DNA from: [Pasteurella] mairii | Lineage (GTDB): Bacteria; Pseudomonadota; Gammaproteobacteria; Enterobacterales; Pasteurellaceae | Direction of reading: 5' to 3' | Assembly (NCBI GenBank): GCA_900454475.1 | Contig: UGSS01000002.1 | Span: 2,127,605-2,191,604 of the forward strand | Length of the DNA stretch: 64,000 nt | Part shown: in pieces, positions 43,072-52,559 of the stretch | How positions within the stretch are numbered: the first letter of the stretch is position 1 | Layout of the letters: each line of letters begins with the position of its first letter | The notes under the pieces: generated by a model | Databases searched by the model: none | Told to the model about the DNA's origin: nothing | Seen by the model: only the letters and a program-made list of their open reading frames with translations | Translations under genes and position numbers: made by a program

Positions 43072-43503
43072 TTACAATACGCGTAGCAGAATTGGCTGAT
43101 AAGCTGATTTACGTTGCAATTTTTGCGCAAAAAAACGCACGATAACAAAAGAAAGTGCGGTCGAAAAAAAGATAAAAATCGCGTTCATCCACTCTTGTGG
43201 GAAAAGCGCGGCGCCAATAAGTGTCGCACACAAAAGGGTCAGCAGCGGAACGACATAAATCAACAACGTAGAGAACAAAAGCGGACGTTCTTCTAATCCC
43301 ACTTCCACCGTTTGCCCAATCGACACCGGCGTGATGGTCGCTACAGTAAAAATATGTTCACCATGCTCACCGTTTAATTCTGCAAGCGCTGCTGTGCCAC
43401 AAGAGGATTTCGCCGCGCATTGTCCGCAAGCGCTTTTTGACTGACATTTCACTGTCGCCACTCCATTTTGATAATCGACGACCACTGCATTTTCTCTTAA
43501 CAT
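43072..43503 (-). CDS. rseC: Sigma-E regulatory/SoxR-reducing protein RseC
   Basis: A 143-residue inner-membrane protein with an N-terminal cysteine cluster (CQSKSACGQCAAKSSCG) followed by two hydrophobic helices (about 75-120). RseC modulates sigma-E signalling and, in E. coli, belongs to the SoxR-reducing system. Last gene of rpoE-rseA-rseB-rseC, 9 bases after rseB. Confidence 0.92.
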   Translation of the reverse strand: MLRENAVVVDYQNGVATVKCQSKSACGQCAAKSSCGTAALAELNGEHGEHIFTVATITPVSIGQTVEVGLEERPLLFSTLLIYVVPLLTLLCATLIGAALFPQEWMNAIFIFFSTALSFVIVRFFAQKLQRKSAYQPILLRVL

Positions 43504-43512
43504 ACCTTCATT

Positions 43513-44478
43513 TTACGGTTTAAATTGAATATCTTGCACAATGCGTTTAGCGGTAGAAATCGGCAATTGACCAATAAAGGTTACTGCTTTGTTATTTTTA
43601 CTTTCGCTATAAATTGTCGTTGGACCTTGTCGCCAGGCATTTTCCGGTTCATCAGGAATAATACTTTCGGAAACATACACAGTAAAATAAAATAATCCAT
43701 CACTAAATAACTGGCTTTCTATATGATTACTCCCGTTCATCTCAATACTTTTATTTACTAATTTGAACCCCTTCGGCAACCAAGTTGGTTGCCAACTTAG
43801 TTTAATTTTTTGATTTTGAGCATTATCTTCGCTTAATAAAGGAGGAAAGGTCACGCTGTCTAAATAGTGAGATAATTTTTCTAACCCATCACCCACATAC
43901 ATATTCACCACACGGAATTGATCTAATAAATTCCCTTCGCGATCTAACATATCGCTACGCAACAATAATTTGCTGTTTTCATCAATAAATACTAAATATT
44001 GATAACGAAAATCATCTTTTGGCAAAATACGAATAGTTTGTACCACATGATCAGCGACACGATTGCGCCCGATATTGACAAAATCGTAGTTTTCCGCCAA
44101 GGTGTCCAAATTTATCCGCATAATAGTTGGAAGGCTATCCACAATATGGGAACTATTGATCGAAAATGACGGATAATTTGGTTGAAAATAACTTACTAAA
44201 CCATCACGCTGTACAATTTCTTGTGGTACACCGTCTAAAGTGATTAATTGAGCATAGGTTTTACCATTGATATGCAAATGACGATAGCGCAAGGATTCCA
44301 TATTCACCGGCGTAGTTTGAACAAAAGCAATTTCATAGTTTAATTGATTGGTCGCTTGGTTCATCTGCGCCAATAAGGCTTTAGGCTCAAAATTGTCTGC
44401 TGCAAAAGAAAACCCACAAACACCAAAGAACAAAGAAAGTGCGGTCAATTTTTGTAAAGCTTTTAACATCATAAACAT
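43513..44478 (-). CDS. rseB: Sigma-E factor regulatory protein RseB
   Basis: A 321-residue periplasmic protein with a signal peptide ending near GFSFA-AD, a MucB/RseB N-terminal lipid-sensing domain (about 30-215) and a small C-terminal domain that contacts RseA. RseB protects RseA from DegS until off-pathway LPS or outer-membrane proteins signal envelope stress. Several ATGs at the start (codons 1, 3, 4) are possible. An uptake signal lies at about 44437. Confidence 0.92.
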   Translation of the reverse strand: MFMMLKALQKLTALSLFFGVCGFSFAADNFEPKALLAQMNQATNQLNYEIAFVQTTPVNMESLRYRHLHINGKTYAQLITLDGVPQEIVQRDGLVSYFQPNYPSFSINSSHIVDSLPTIMRINLDTLAENYDFVNIGRNRVADHVVQTIRILPKDDFRYQYLVFIDENSKLLLRSDMLDREGNLLDQFRVVNMYVGDGLEKLSHYLDSVTFPPLLSEDNAQNQKIKLSWQPTWLPKGFKLVNKSIEMNGSNHIESQLFSDGLFYFTVYVSESIIPDEPENAWRQGPTTIYSESKNNKAVTFIGQLPISTAKRIVQDIQFKP

Positions 44479-44542
44479 AACCTATTGTATCTAAAACAAA
44501 TTCACCACCAAAATGGTGGTGAATTGCCAAACCGATACAGCA

Positions 44543-45124
44543 TTATTTTCCGTGTCTATTCAAACTCAAATCATCTGCATAAACACGACGCTGTAATTCA
44601 TAATTTTGCAACATGGAACTAATCTGTCTATTTTTTTGCTCAATTTGGTCGGCAGTCACCACATCACGCGCCGGTGCATTGTAACTTACCTCTTGCACGG
44701 AATTATTAAACGGTAAGGTTTGTAAGACTGGATTATCCGGTGCGCTACTCACATTATCCGCTACATTGAAACTTTGCACGCCAAATACCGCGACCAAACA
44801 CACAGATGCCGCTACCGCAACTTGCACCATTGACGCCCAAAGCGATTTGAACTTTTGCATAAACGGTAGTTTTTCGACTTCAGCTGGCGTCGGTTGAGAA
44901 ATCATTGGTTTTGCTACCACTGTTTTTTCTTGTGCAATCAGCATTTCCATCTTCGCAGTAAAATCTGTCCCTAACAGAACATCACTTTCTTGACGCATTA
45001 CCGCACGAATGGCATGAAAATTTGCCCAAGATTGTTGTAACGCTTCATCTTGACAAAGTTTTTCTGTCAATTCGTTACTTACGTTTTCACCGTCAATGTA
45101 TGCTGAAAGTAACTCTTTTTGCAT
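44543..45124 (-). CDS. rseA: Anti-sigma-E factor RseA
   Basis: A 193-residue single-pass membrane protein. The N-terminal cytoplasmic RseA domain (MQKELLSAYIDGENVSNELT) binds sigma-E. One membrane helix (VQVAVAASVCLVAVFGVQSF) follows at about 105-125, and the C-terminal part is periplasmic. Cleavage by DegS and RseP frees sigma-E. The start at 45124 is preferred to an upstream codon at 45157, because MQKELLSAYIDGE matches the family start. Confidence 0.92.
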   Translation of the reverse strand: MQKELLSAYIDGENVSNELTEKLCQDEALQQSWANFHAIRAVMRQESDVLLGTDFTAKMEMLIAQEKTVVAKPMISQPTPAEVEKLPFMQKFKSLWASMVQVAVAASVCLVAVFGVQSFNVADNVSSAPDNPVLQTLPFNNSVQEVSYNAPARDVVTADQIEQKNRQISSMLQNYELQRRVYADDLSLNRHGK

Positions 45125-45164
45125 CTTAAACTCCAAGTTTGTTTGCCTTAGCGACATCAGTTTA

Positions 45165-45740
45165 TTAGCGCTGTAACAAAGGTGTTATTTTTGTCTCAAT
45201 AATTTCCCTTGCTCTAAAGATTCTCGAACGTACCGTTCCCACTGGGCAATCCATAATGTCAGCGATCTCTTCGTAGCTCAACCCTTCGATTTCACGTAAG
45301 GTAATGGCTGTTCTTAAATCTTCTTGTAAACCGTTAATGGTATCAAATACGATCTTCTTTAGCTCACTGGATAACATTTCATGTTCGGGTGTATCCACAT
45401 CCCGTAAATTTGCACCAACATCATAGGTTTCCGCCTCTTCTGCCAAAATATCTTCATTCGGCGGACGGCGCCCTTGTGCGGTCAGATAATTCTTTGCAGT
45501 ATTGACTGCAATTCGATAAAGCCACGTGTAGAAAGCACTATCACCACGAAAAGAATCGATCGAGCGGTATGCTTTTATAAACGACTCTTGTACAACATCA
45601 GGAATATCATTTTGTGAAACGTAACGAGTCAACAACCCAGCCACTTTATTTTGATAACGCGATACCAATAGATTGAACGCTTTCTTATCTCCCTGCTGTA
45701 CTCTTTCTACCAAAGCTTGATCCGTTAGCTGCTCAGCCAT
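45165..45740 (-). CDS. rpoE: RNA polymerase sigma-E factor
   Basis: A 191-residue extracytoplasmic-function sigma factor. It contains region 2 (FNLLVSRYQNKVAGLLTRYV to GDSAFYTWLYRIAVNTAKNY) and region 4 (DLRTAITLREIEGLSYEEIA, CPVGTVRSRIFRAREII). The start MAEQLTDQ (45740) matches the family; an upstream in-frame codon was rejected. First gene of the rpoE-rseABC operon and preceded by its own sigma-E promoter at 45800-45827. Confidence 0.96.
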   Translation of the reverse strand: MAEQLTDQALVERVQQGDKKAFNLLVSRYQNKVAGLLTRYVSQNDIPDVVQESFIKAYRSIDSFRGDSAFYTWLYRIAVNTAKNYLTAQGRRPPNEDILAEEAETYDVGANLRDVDTPEHEMLSSELKKIVFDTINGLQEDLRTAITLREIEGLSYEEIADIMDCPVGTVRSRIFRAREIIETKITPLLQR

Positions 45741-45799
45741 ATAACCTCTTATCACCTCTAACAAGCCTTAATATAAAGACAGCAAGCTCTTGCCTATAG

Positions 45800-45827
45800 T
45801 TAGACGGGACGAAATTCAAAAAGTTCA
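45800..45827 (-). promoter_or_regulatory. Sigma-E-dependent promoter of rpoE
   Basis: On the minus strand: -35 GAACTT (45821-45826), a 16-base spacer, -10 TCTAA (45800-45804), about 60 bases before rpoE. E. coli's autoregulated rpoE promoter has the same GAACTT-16-TCTAA layout, so sigma-E feedback is expected. Confidence 0.8.
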
Positions 45828-45846
45828 ACGTTTTAAGAAAAATTGA

Positions 45847-46101
45847 TCAATTTTGTAAATTTAATTTTTCTTGTATATAAGTCACCATTTCTCGTAATTC
45901 AAGATCGGATGCCGGTTTTCGATTAAAAAACCACGAAAATAACTGTAAATCCGAGCAAGCCAACAAACGTAAAAACACGTCTTTTTTCTCATCTGGCAAC
46001 GCGTCAAAATGCACCTGAAAAAAAGGCATAATTACCTTATCCAACTCCAACATTCCCCGACGACAATCCCATTCAATGCGAAATTTATTGTATTTTTCCA
46101 T
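45847..46101 (-). CDS. sdhE: FAD assembly factor SdhE (YgfY/CptB family)
   Basis: An 84-residue helical protein. The conserved RGM motif occurs in WDCRRGMLELDKVIMPFF near the N-terminus, and SWFFNRKPASDLEL near the end. SdhE promotes covalent flavin attachment to succinate dehydrogenase and fumarate reductase. Start MEKYNKF (46101) is preferred to MEIMEK three codons upstream because it fits family length. It sits between dgkA and the rpoE promoter. Confidence 0.85.
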   Translation of the reverse strand: MEKYNKFRIEWDCRRGMLELDKVIMPFFQVHFDALPDEKKDVFLRLLACSDLQLFSWFFNRKPASDLELREMVTYIQEKLNLQN

Positions 46102-46147
46102 AATTTCCATACTTTGTTACCCAGCTAGATTAAACCCAATCTCAGGT

Positions 46148-46504
46148 TTAAAAAAATAACATCAATCCCCAGACCACCACCACAATGCCCAACGCAATAA
46201 ACACTGCTGCCGAGCCTAAATCTTTTGCGCGACCGGATAACTCATGGTACTCTGTTCCAACCCGATCTACGACCGCTTCAACCGCGCTGTTTAACAACTC
46301 AACCACCAGCACTAACAGCACCGAACCAATCATCAGCGCCATCTCCACCTTATCCTCGCCCAGCCAAATTGCCAACGGAATTAAAATGGCTGCCAAAGAA
46401 AGCTCATGACGAAAAGCCGCTTCATTTTTAACCGCACTTTTCAAGCCTTTTATTGAATAGCCGGTCGATTTAATTAAATGGGTCAAGCCCGTTGTTTTTT
46501 CCAT
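46148..46504 (-). CDS. dgkA: Diacylglycerol kinase DgkA
   Basis: A 118-residue inner-membrane kinase with three hydrophobic helices. Catalytic segments are EAAFRHELSLAAILIPLA and LLNSAVEAVVDRVGTEYHEL. It phosphorylates diacylglycerol for phospholipid recycling. It begins 12 bases after the relA stop. Confidence 0.95.
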   Translation of the reverse strand: MEKTTGLTHLIKSTGYSIKGLKSAVKNEAAFRHELSLAAILIPLAIWLGEDKVEMALMIGSVLLVLVVELLNSAVEAVVDRVGTEYHELSGRAKDLGSAAVFIALGIVVVVWGLMLFF

Positions 46505-46516
46505 ATTTTCCCTAAA

Positions 46517-48745
46517 TTAAAGGCGTTTCGCCTCAATCACATCATCTAATTTTTCCAACCGAGCCAAAATTTTACTTAACATCTGTACATTATTCAGCTC
46601 AATTTCCATATTAATGGTCGCCAATTGTTTTTTGGTATCCGCACGACTGGAAACGCCCAGCACGCTGATTTTTTCATTAGCAAGCACTGTAGTAATATCG
46701 CGCAACAATCCGTTACGATCACTTGCCACGATACGAATACTCAAACGAAATCCACTAGCGTAATTTTCACCCCAAATGGACTCCACCGCGCGTTCCGGAT
46801 GGGCTTTTTGCAGCTCCAAAAACTGCTCACAATCGGTACGATGAATAGAAATACCGCGCCCCATGGTGATATAACCCATGATAGCATCCCCCGGAATTGG
46901 CTGACAACAGCGTGCAATATGGTGCATTAAATTTCCAACGCCTTCAACAATGACATAGCCTTTTTTCTCATTTTTTTGCTGTGAAACGACCGCACTTTTA
47001 TGAGCAACATGGCGCAAAATTTCTTCGTCAGCTTCTTGCGCGGAAGATTTAATCAATTTATTTTGTAAAAAATTCACCAATTGATTTAAACGTACATCAC
47101 CGCCACCAATACCGGCATATAAATCCTCGAGATGTTTCATGTTATAACGTGGCAGCGCATATTGCTCCACTTGCTTCAAGGAAATACCCAAACGGGTGAT
47201 CTCATTTTCTAGCAATTCTTTCCCCGCCGGAATATTTTTATCTCGATCCAATTTTTTAAACCACGCTTGAATTTTCGCGCGCGCTTTGCTGGTGTGCGTA
47301 AAACCTAAATTGGGATTGAGCCAATCGCGACTTGGATTCGGATTTTTTTGGGTAATCACTTCAATCTGATCGCCCATTTGCAATTGATAAGTAAAAGGAA
47401 CAATACGCCCCGCCACTTTCGCGCCAATGCAACGATGCCCGATTTCGCTATGAATCGCATAAGCAAAATCCAGCGGTGTCGAACCGGTTGGCAAATCTAC
47501 CACTTCCCCTTTCGGCGTAAATACATAAACCCGATCGTCAAACACTTGACTGCGCATCTCCGCCATCACATCACCGGAATCGGTAATATCATCTTGCCAC
47601 GCCAATAATTTACGCAACCACGCAATTTTTTCCTCGTAACCCGAACGCCCTGTCACCCCTTCTTTATATTTCCAGTGCGCCGCCACGCCCAATTCCGCAT
47701 CATCATGCATTTGTTGCGTACGAATTTGCACTTCCACCGGCTTGCCACCTTGCCCCAAAACGACAGTATGGATGGATTGATAACCGTTCGGTTTCGGATT
47801 GGCAACATAATCATCAAATTCTTTCGGTAAATGTTTAAAATGCGTATGCACAATGCCCAACGCAGAATAACAATCTTGCAGTTTTTGTACAATAACCCGC
47901 ACCGCGCGCACATCATACAAATCGCCGAACTCCAAGTGTTTTTTCTGCATTTTGCGCCAAATACTGTAAATATGTTTCGGACGCCCGTAAACTTCTACTT
48001 GGTCAATATTTTCTTGTAAATACGCGGTTAATTCGGTGACAAAATCGGCAATATATTTTTCTCGATCCAAACGACGCTCTTGCAGCAATTTCGCAATCGC
48101 GCGATATTGCTCCGGATGCAAATAACGGAAGCAATAATCTTCCAATTCCCATTTTAACTGCCCAATGCCCAAGCGATTGGCAAGAGGCGCATAAATATTG
48201 GCACATTCTTTTGCTGCCAACACTTTTTCTTCTTCCGAACAATATTTTTCCGCATCGCGCAAAAACGTAATCCGCTCCGCCAACTTGATGATCACACAAC
48301 GGAAATCGTCAACCATCGCCAACAACATTCGACGCACATTATCCACTTGCGAACTATTGGCAGAATTGACATTAAGTTGACGAATATTGTCCATCTCCAT
48401 CACGCCTTTCACCAACTTACTGATATTGGCGCCAAAATCTTCCTTAATCGTCGCTAAATCCACAATATTATTGCTGACAATCGGATACAACATAGCGGTT
48501 AATAAACTGTCTGCGTCCATATTTAAACCATGCAAAATCTCCACCATTTCAACGCCGATTTGCAAATGGCAACTGATGTAGCACACCGCCTCTTTAGCCT
48601 GAAACTCACTGACTTTTTGCTGCGAATAATGCCATGCCGAAACCAGTGCTTGCTCGACTTGCGGGGCAAGCCCCAATTCGGCACACCATTTTTCAATGAC
48701 AAAATCCTTTGGATTTAGCAAATGTGATCCGCGTACAGCAACCAT
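46517..48745 (-). CDS. relA: (p)ppGpp synthetase I, RelA
   Basis: A 742-residue stringent-response enzyme. The N-terminal HD region is degenerate: LYPIVSNN stands where hydrolases have HDVIEDT, so it is synthetase-only like E. coli RelA. The synthetase domain is around YGRPKHIYSIWRKMQKKHLE and NPKPNGYQSIHTVV. A TGS domain (VYVFTPKGEVVDLPTGSTPLDFAY), a zinc-finger/CC region (IARCCQPIPGDAIMGYIT) and a C-terminal ACT domain follow. It responds to uncharged tRNA on the ribosome. Same strand as rlmD (9 bases upstream). Confidence 0.96.
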   Translation of the reverse strand: MVAVRGSHLLNPKDFVIEKWCAELGLAPQVEQALVSAWHYSQQKVSEFQAKEAVCYISCHLQIGVEMVEILHGLNMDADSLLTAMLYPIVSNNIVDLATIKEDFGANISKLVKGVMEMDNIRQLNVNSANSSQVDNVRRMLLAMVDDFRCVIIKLAERITFLRDAEKYCSEEEKVLAAKECANIYAPLANRLGIGQLKWELEDYCFRYLHPEQYRAIAKLLQERRLDREKYIADFVTELTAYLQENIDQVEVYGRPKHIYSIWRKMQKKHLEFGDLYDVRAVRVIVQKLQDCYSALGIVHTHFKHLPKEFDDYVANPKPNGYQSIHTVVLGQGGKPVEVQIRTQQMHDDAELGVAAHWKYKEGVTGRSGYEEKIAWLRKLLAWQDDITDSGDVMAEMRSQVFDDRVYVFTPKGEVVDLPTGSTPLDFAYAIHSEIGHRCIGAKVAGRIVPFTYQLQMGDQIEVITQKNPNPSRDWLNPNLGFTHTSKARAKIQAWFKKLDRDKNIPAGKELLENEITRLGISLKQVEQYALPRYNMKHLEDLYAGIGGGDVRLNQLVNFLQNKLIKSSAQEADEEILRHVAHKSAVVSQQKNEKKGYVIVEGVGNLMHHIARCCQPIPGDAIMGYITMGRGISIHRTDCEQFLELQKAHPERAVESIWGENYASGFRLSIRIVASDRNGLLRDITTVLANEKISVLGVSSRADTKKQLATINMEIELNNVQMLSKILARLEKLDDVIEAKRL

Positions 48746-48754
48746 ATTAATTTC

Positions 48755-50074
48755 CTACCGTGTTTTTTCAAATAAGCTGATGGATTCCAAATGCGCCGTA
48801 TTCGGGAACATATCAATCATCGCCACTTTGCGCAAAAGATAACCTGCCTCAAGTAAAATTGCGGCATCGCGTACCAATGTCGCCGGATTGCAAGAAACAT
48901 AAAGTATTTTTTCCGCCTGCACTTGCATCATCGCGCTTAATGCGAACGCTGCCCCGCCGCGCGCCGGATCGAGCAAGATTTTATTAAAATGTTGTCCAGC
49001 CCAAGGCTGTTCGGCGAAGGGTTTTTCAAGATCGCTCTGATAAAATTGGACATTGTGGCAATGGTTTTGTTCCGCATTTTGTCGCGCCCGTGCCACCATC
49101 TCTGAAACGCCCTCAATTCCGACCGCACTTTTCACGCACTTACTCAATGGCAATGTAAAATTTCCCATACCGCAAAACAAATCCAACACCTCATCTTGCG
49201 TACTCAATGCCAACCAATCCAATGCGGTGTCGATCATTTGCTGATTAAGCGGCGCATTAACCTGAATAAAATCGCGAATATCAAAATATAATCGCGTTCC
49301 ATCTTTGAGCTGATAATAGGGAAATTCGCCATAAACGTGCGTAATTTCGTGGTCATCTTGCACAAATAACATCAATTGCTGCGCTTGCGCAAAGCGCAGC
49401 AATAAAGTGCGGTCAATTTCCGCCATGTTTTGCGTATAACGCAATAACATCGCCACGCCATTATCCGCCGCCACCAATTCCACATGACCCAATTGTTTCG
49501 GCGCTGACCATTGCGCCAAAAGTGCGGTCAATTTTTCCAATAATTCATTTAATGGCGATACTAACACTTCGCAACGACCGATATTCACAATATCCGCCGA
49601 GCGTTTCTGACGAAAACCCATCGCCAATTGACGATATTTCGGATCATAGCGCAAACTCAAGCGCACACGCCGACGATAATGCCATTGCGCGCCGACCATC
49701 ATGGGCTGAAAATCAATCGGCGCCGCCTGCAAACGACTTAGGCGCTGGAATAAGGCTTTTTGTTTACTTTCACGCTGCAACGCCAAAGGAATATGCTGAC
49801 TTTGGCAACCGCCACATTGTTGATAATAAGGACATTTAGGCGTTTCGCGCAATGCACTGACGCGCAAAATCCGTTGCGCTTTCCCCACGCCGAATTGGCG
49901 TTTTTCTTCCACCGGCGCCACCATCACCCGTTCTTGTGGCAAGGCATTTTCGATAAACCAGGTTTTGCCGCCCACTTTCGCCACGCCAAAACCCTGATAA
50001 TCTAAATCCACAATGTCCGCTTCAAAGTGCGGTGCTTTTTTCGCTTGTTTTTTAGGGGTATAAAGTAAAACCAT
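48755..50074 (-). CDS. rlmD: 23S rRNA m5U1939 methyltransferase RlmD
   Basis: A 439-residue SAM-dependent enzyme. It has an N-terminal TRAM domain (about 10-70), a 4Fe-4S cysteine set in KCPYYQQCGGCQSQH, the SAM-binding DLFCGMGNFTLPLSKCVKSA and GIEGVSEMV, and the catalytic cysteine in ILYVSCNPATLVRDA. It methylates U1939 of 23S rRNA. The rlmD-relA order matches E. coli. Three uptake signals lie inside, and another lies near its start. Confidence 0.94.
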   Translation of the reverse strand: MVLLYTPKKQAKKAPHFEADIVDLDYQGFGVAKVGGKTWFIENALPQERVMVAPVEEKRQFGVGKAQRILRVSALRETPKCPYYQQCGGCQSQHIPLALQRESKQKALFQRLSRLQAAPIDFQPMMVGAQWHYRRRVRLSLRYDPKYRQLAMGFRQKRSADIVNIGRCEVLVSPLNELLEKLTALLAQWSAPKQLGHVELVAADNGVAMLLRYTQNMAEIDRTLLLRFAQAQQLMLFVQDDHEITHVYGEFPYYQLKDGTRLYFDIRDFIQVNAPLNQQMIDTALDWLALSTQDEVLDLFCGMGNFTLPLSKCVKSAVGIEGVSEMVARARQNAEQNHCHNVQFYQSDLEKPFAEQPWAGQHFNKILLDPARGGAAFALSAMMQVQAEKILYVSCNPATLVRDAAILLEAGYLLRKVAMIDMFPNTAHLESISLFEKTR

Positions 50075-50075
50075 G

Positions 50076-50762
50076 TTATTTCAAATATAAAATATTTTGC
50101 GTAAATAATTCGCGGCTTTTCAAAGGCTTATTGCCCAAATAGCGTTTTAAGGCTATGCGGCTAAAGCGTTTCGCCGCTTGCAATACCTCCGGATCGGCAA
50201 AATCCAAACGATCAAATGCCAATAATTCACGCCCATAAAAGGTCAAATTATCGCGAATTAGGGAGGCAATAAAACCTTTTTCTTCTCGATAACGATAGGT
50301 CATATCGGCATCGACTGGCTGCCCGGAACCGGCGCAATGACAAAAATCAATACCGTAACCTAAGGTTCGCAGCAAACGAAATTCAAAAGTTCTTAAACTG
50401 GATTCGAGCAAATGCGGCGCGCTGGCTAAATCGGTTAAACATTGCAAATAATCTTGAAACAAGGAGGCGTAGGCTGTTTCCGGCTCCAACAGGCGAACCA
50501 ATAATTCATTGATGTAAAAACCGCTGTACAATGCTTTCGGTTGGAGAGGCAACGCAATGGACGCCGGTTCGGCTTTGGACAAGGTTTTTAACCCGCCTTT
50601 TCCCGACCAATGCAACAACAGCGGCGTAAACGGTTGCAATACACTTTTCAACGACGAACGCTTGGTTCTTGCCCCTTTGGCAATAACCGTCAGCCGCCCC
50701 GTTTCTTCCGTGAATAACTCCACTAACAAACTGGTTTCGCTATAAGCTCGTCGATGTAACAC
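50076..50762 (-). CDS. recO: DNA repair protein RecO, GTG start
   Basis: A 228-residue recombination mediator helping RecR load RecA on SSB-coated DNA. It has an N-terminal OB fold ([40 protein letters not shown]) and a C-terminal helical region including [20 protein letters not shown]. The only ordinary start in frame is GTG at 50762. Homology seems to continue upstream in frame ([11 protein letters not shown] before VLHRRAY, compare E. coli WQRAFVLH), but no ATG, GTG or TTG exists there before a stop 18 codons up. The true start is therefore uncertain. Confidence 0.88.
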   Translation of the reverse strand: MLHRRAYSETSLLVELFTEETGRLTVIAKGARTKRSSLKSVLQPFTPLLLHWSGKGGLKTLSKAEPASIALPLQPKALYSGFYINELLVRLLEPETAYASLFQDYLQCLTDLASAPHLLESSLRTFEFRLLRTLGYGIDFCHCAGSGQPVDADMTYRYREEKGFIASLIRDNLTFYGRELLAFDRLDFADPEVLQAAKRFSRIALKRYLGNKPLKSRELFTQNILYLK

Positions 50763-50994
50763 AAACCCTCTTTTTAAGCTGATTTGCGCCTGCCAATGTC
50801 CGATAAGATTGCCTCGCTACAAGGTTATTTAACATTTGCTTATTTTAACAGATTTTTCACCACACTTTGGTCATTCCTGTCATTTATTTTAATAACCAAA
50901 ATGCATATTAATTCGCAAAAAATTATTAGATTATTCTAAGTGCTTTTGATAAAAATTGCAGACCATTTTTATCATTGATTGGAGAATATTTTCT

Positions 50995-52044
50995 ATGATT
51001 TTAACTGGATTACTTACCGGAATTTTGCTCGGTTTTGTGATGCAACGCGGTCGCTTTTGTATCACCGGCGCATTCCGTGATCTGTATGTCACTAAAAGCA
51101 ACAAAATGTTCATTGCCTTATTGATCGCTATCAGTATTCAATCCATTGGCTTTTTTGCCTTAAAAGAAGTAGGCGTGTTAGCGGTTGAACCAGCAGAAAA
51201 ATTAGCCTTTTTCGCTGTATTAATTGGCGCCTTTTTATTCGGTATCGGTATTGTTCTCGCCGGCGGTTGCGCCACAGGAACTTGGTATCGCGCCGGCGAA
51301 GGCTTGATCGGCAGCTGGGTTGCCTTGGCAACCTATATGCTTTTAAGCACCATGATGCGCACCGGTCCGTTAGGCGAATTTAATCAAGCGTTACGTGCGG
51401 AAAATATTGAACATACCACCATTTACGGAAGTTTCGGTATTTCGCCTTGGTGGTTAGTCGGCTTATTAAGTGCGGTGACTTTATGCTATGTTTTCAAACA
51501 GTTATCCAAACCAAAAACCAAACTTGCCACCTTAAAACCGAAAAAAACCGGCTTGGCGCATATTTTATTTGAAAAACGTTGGGATCCTTTCGTCACCGCT
51601 ATTTTAGTCGGCCTAATCGCCCTTGCTGCTTGGCCATTGAGTATCGCCACTGGTCGCGATTTCGGTTTGGGCATTACGGGTCCATCCGCCAATATCATGC
51701 AATATTTGGTCACCGGCGACGACAAATTCCTTAACTGGGGTGTGTTCTTAGTATTAGGTATTTTCTGCGGCTCCTTTATCGCCGCCAAAGGCAGCAACGA
51801 ATTCCGCTTCCGTGTGCCGGATGTAACTACCATGCTACGCAGCGCTGTAGGCGGTGTGTTAATGGGCATCGGCGCGACATTAGCCGGCGGCTGTTCTATC
51901 GGTAATGGATTGGTGGAAACTGCGTTCTTCTCTTGGCAAGGTTGGTTATCCTTACCGGTTATGATCGTCGGCACTTGGGTCGCTGCCTATTTCACCATTA
52001 TTCGTCCGCAACAATTCCGTTTGCGTTTAGCGCAAGCTCAGTAG
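50995..52044 (+). CDS. tsuA: Thiosulfate transporter TsuA (YeeE/YedE family)
   Basis: A 349-residue inner-membrane protein of the YeeE/YedE sulfur-transport family. It carries the three conserved cysteine motifs GRFCITGAFRD, AGGCATGTWYRAGEG and AGGCSIGNG, thought to relay thiosulfate through the channel. The start MILTGLLTG at 50995 (GGAGA upstream) is preferred to a codon at 50956. It lies 32 bases before the TusA-like gene, the usual pairing. Confidence 0.88.
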   Translation: MILTGLLTGILLGFVMQRGRFCITGAFRDLYVTKSNKMFIALLIAISIQSIGFFALKEVGVLAVEPAEKLAFFAVLIGAFLFGIGIVLAGGCATGTWYRAGEGLIGSWVALATYMLLSTMMRTGPLGEFNQALRAENIEHTTIYGSFGISPWWLVGLLSAVTLCYVFKQLSKPKTKLATLKPKKTGLAHILFEKRWDPFVTAILVGLIALAAWPLSIATGRDFGLGITGPSANIMQYLVTGDDKFLNWGVFLVLGIFCGSFIAAKGSNEFRFRVPDVTTMLRSAVGGVLMGIGATLAGGCSIGNGLVETAFFSWQGWLSLPVMIVGTWVAAYFTIIRPQQFRLRLAQAQ

Positions 52045-52076
52045 ATAATAACAAGAAAAGGAGAGAAAGAAAAATT

Positions 52077-52298
52077 ATGATCGTTAAATTAGAAACTGCG
52101 GGTTTAGTCTGCCCATTCCCATTAGTGGAAGCCAAACAAGCAATGGCGCAATTACATAAAGGTGACGGATTAGAAATCGAATTCGACTGCACCCAAGCCA
52201 CCGAAGCCATTCCAAACTGGGCAGCAGAAAAGGGTTATGAAGTAACCAATTTTGAACAAATTGATGACGCTAAATGGACCATCACCGTTATTAAATAA
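52077..52298 (+). CDS. TusA-family sulfur carrier, partner of TsuA (YeeD/TsuB-like)
   Basis: A 73-residue protein. The TusA signature is GLVCPFPLVEAKQAMAQL with the sulfur-carrying Cys12 in a CPxP motif. It probably accepts sulfur from imported thiosulfate. Start MIVKLETAG at 52077 follows AAGGAGAG; a longer frame to 51933 would run inside tsuA and was rejected. Confidence 0.88.
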   Translation: MIVKLETAGLVCPFPLVEAKQAMAQLHKGDGLEIEFDCTQATEAIPNWAAEKGYEVTNFEQIDDAKWTITVIK

Positions 52299-52385
52299 CC
52301 CTCAACGGATGTCAGACAAAAGTGCGGTATTATGCAGAGGTTGCACAAAGACAAAAATGTAATCTTAACCGCAGTAAAACTTTCG

Positions 52386-52419
52386 ATGCTCTTAACGCCC
52401 AAAACAGAGTTAAGAGTAT
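52386..52419 (+). terminator. Hairpin downstream of the TusA-like gene
   Basis: ATGCTCTTAAC and GTTAAGAGTAT (one G-T pair) form an 11-bp stem with a 12-base loop, followed by TTCTTTT. It is a plausible terminator for tsuA-tusA, although 88 bases past the stop and just inside the island edge. Confidence 0.5.
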
Positions 52420-52559
52420 TTCTTTTAGCTAACTCTAGCCGATCTTCCCACTTGTTACACAAAATTTTCTTATCATAGGCGTAACTATCCACTCAACCTT
52501 GTCAAAGGTAAGTTGATTTCCCTGTACTTACATTTCAATTCGTTTTTCAGTTAAGCAAA

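Noticed and set aside
46625-48718. Plus-strand frames opposite relA
   Set aside because: RelA is full length with all domains; these antisense frames carry no motifs.
51486-51974. 162-codon minus-strand frame inside tsuA
   Set aside because: It is antisense to the conserved membrane segments and cysteine motifs of TsuA; its composition is that of a shadow frame.
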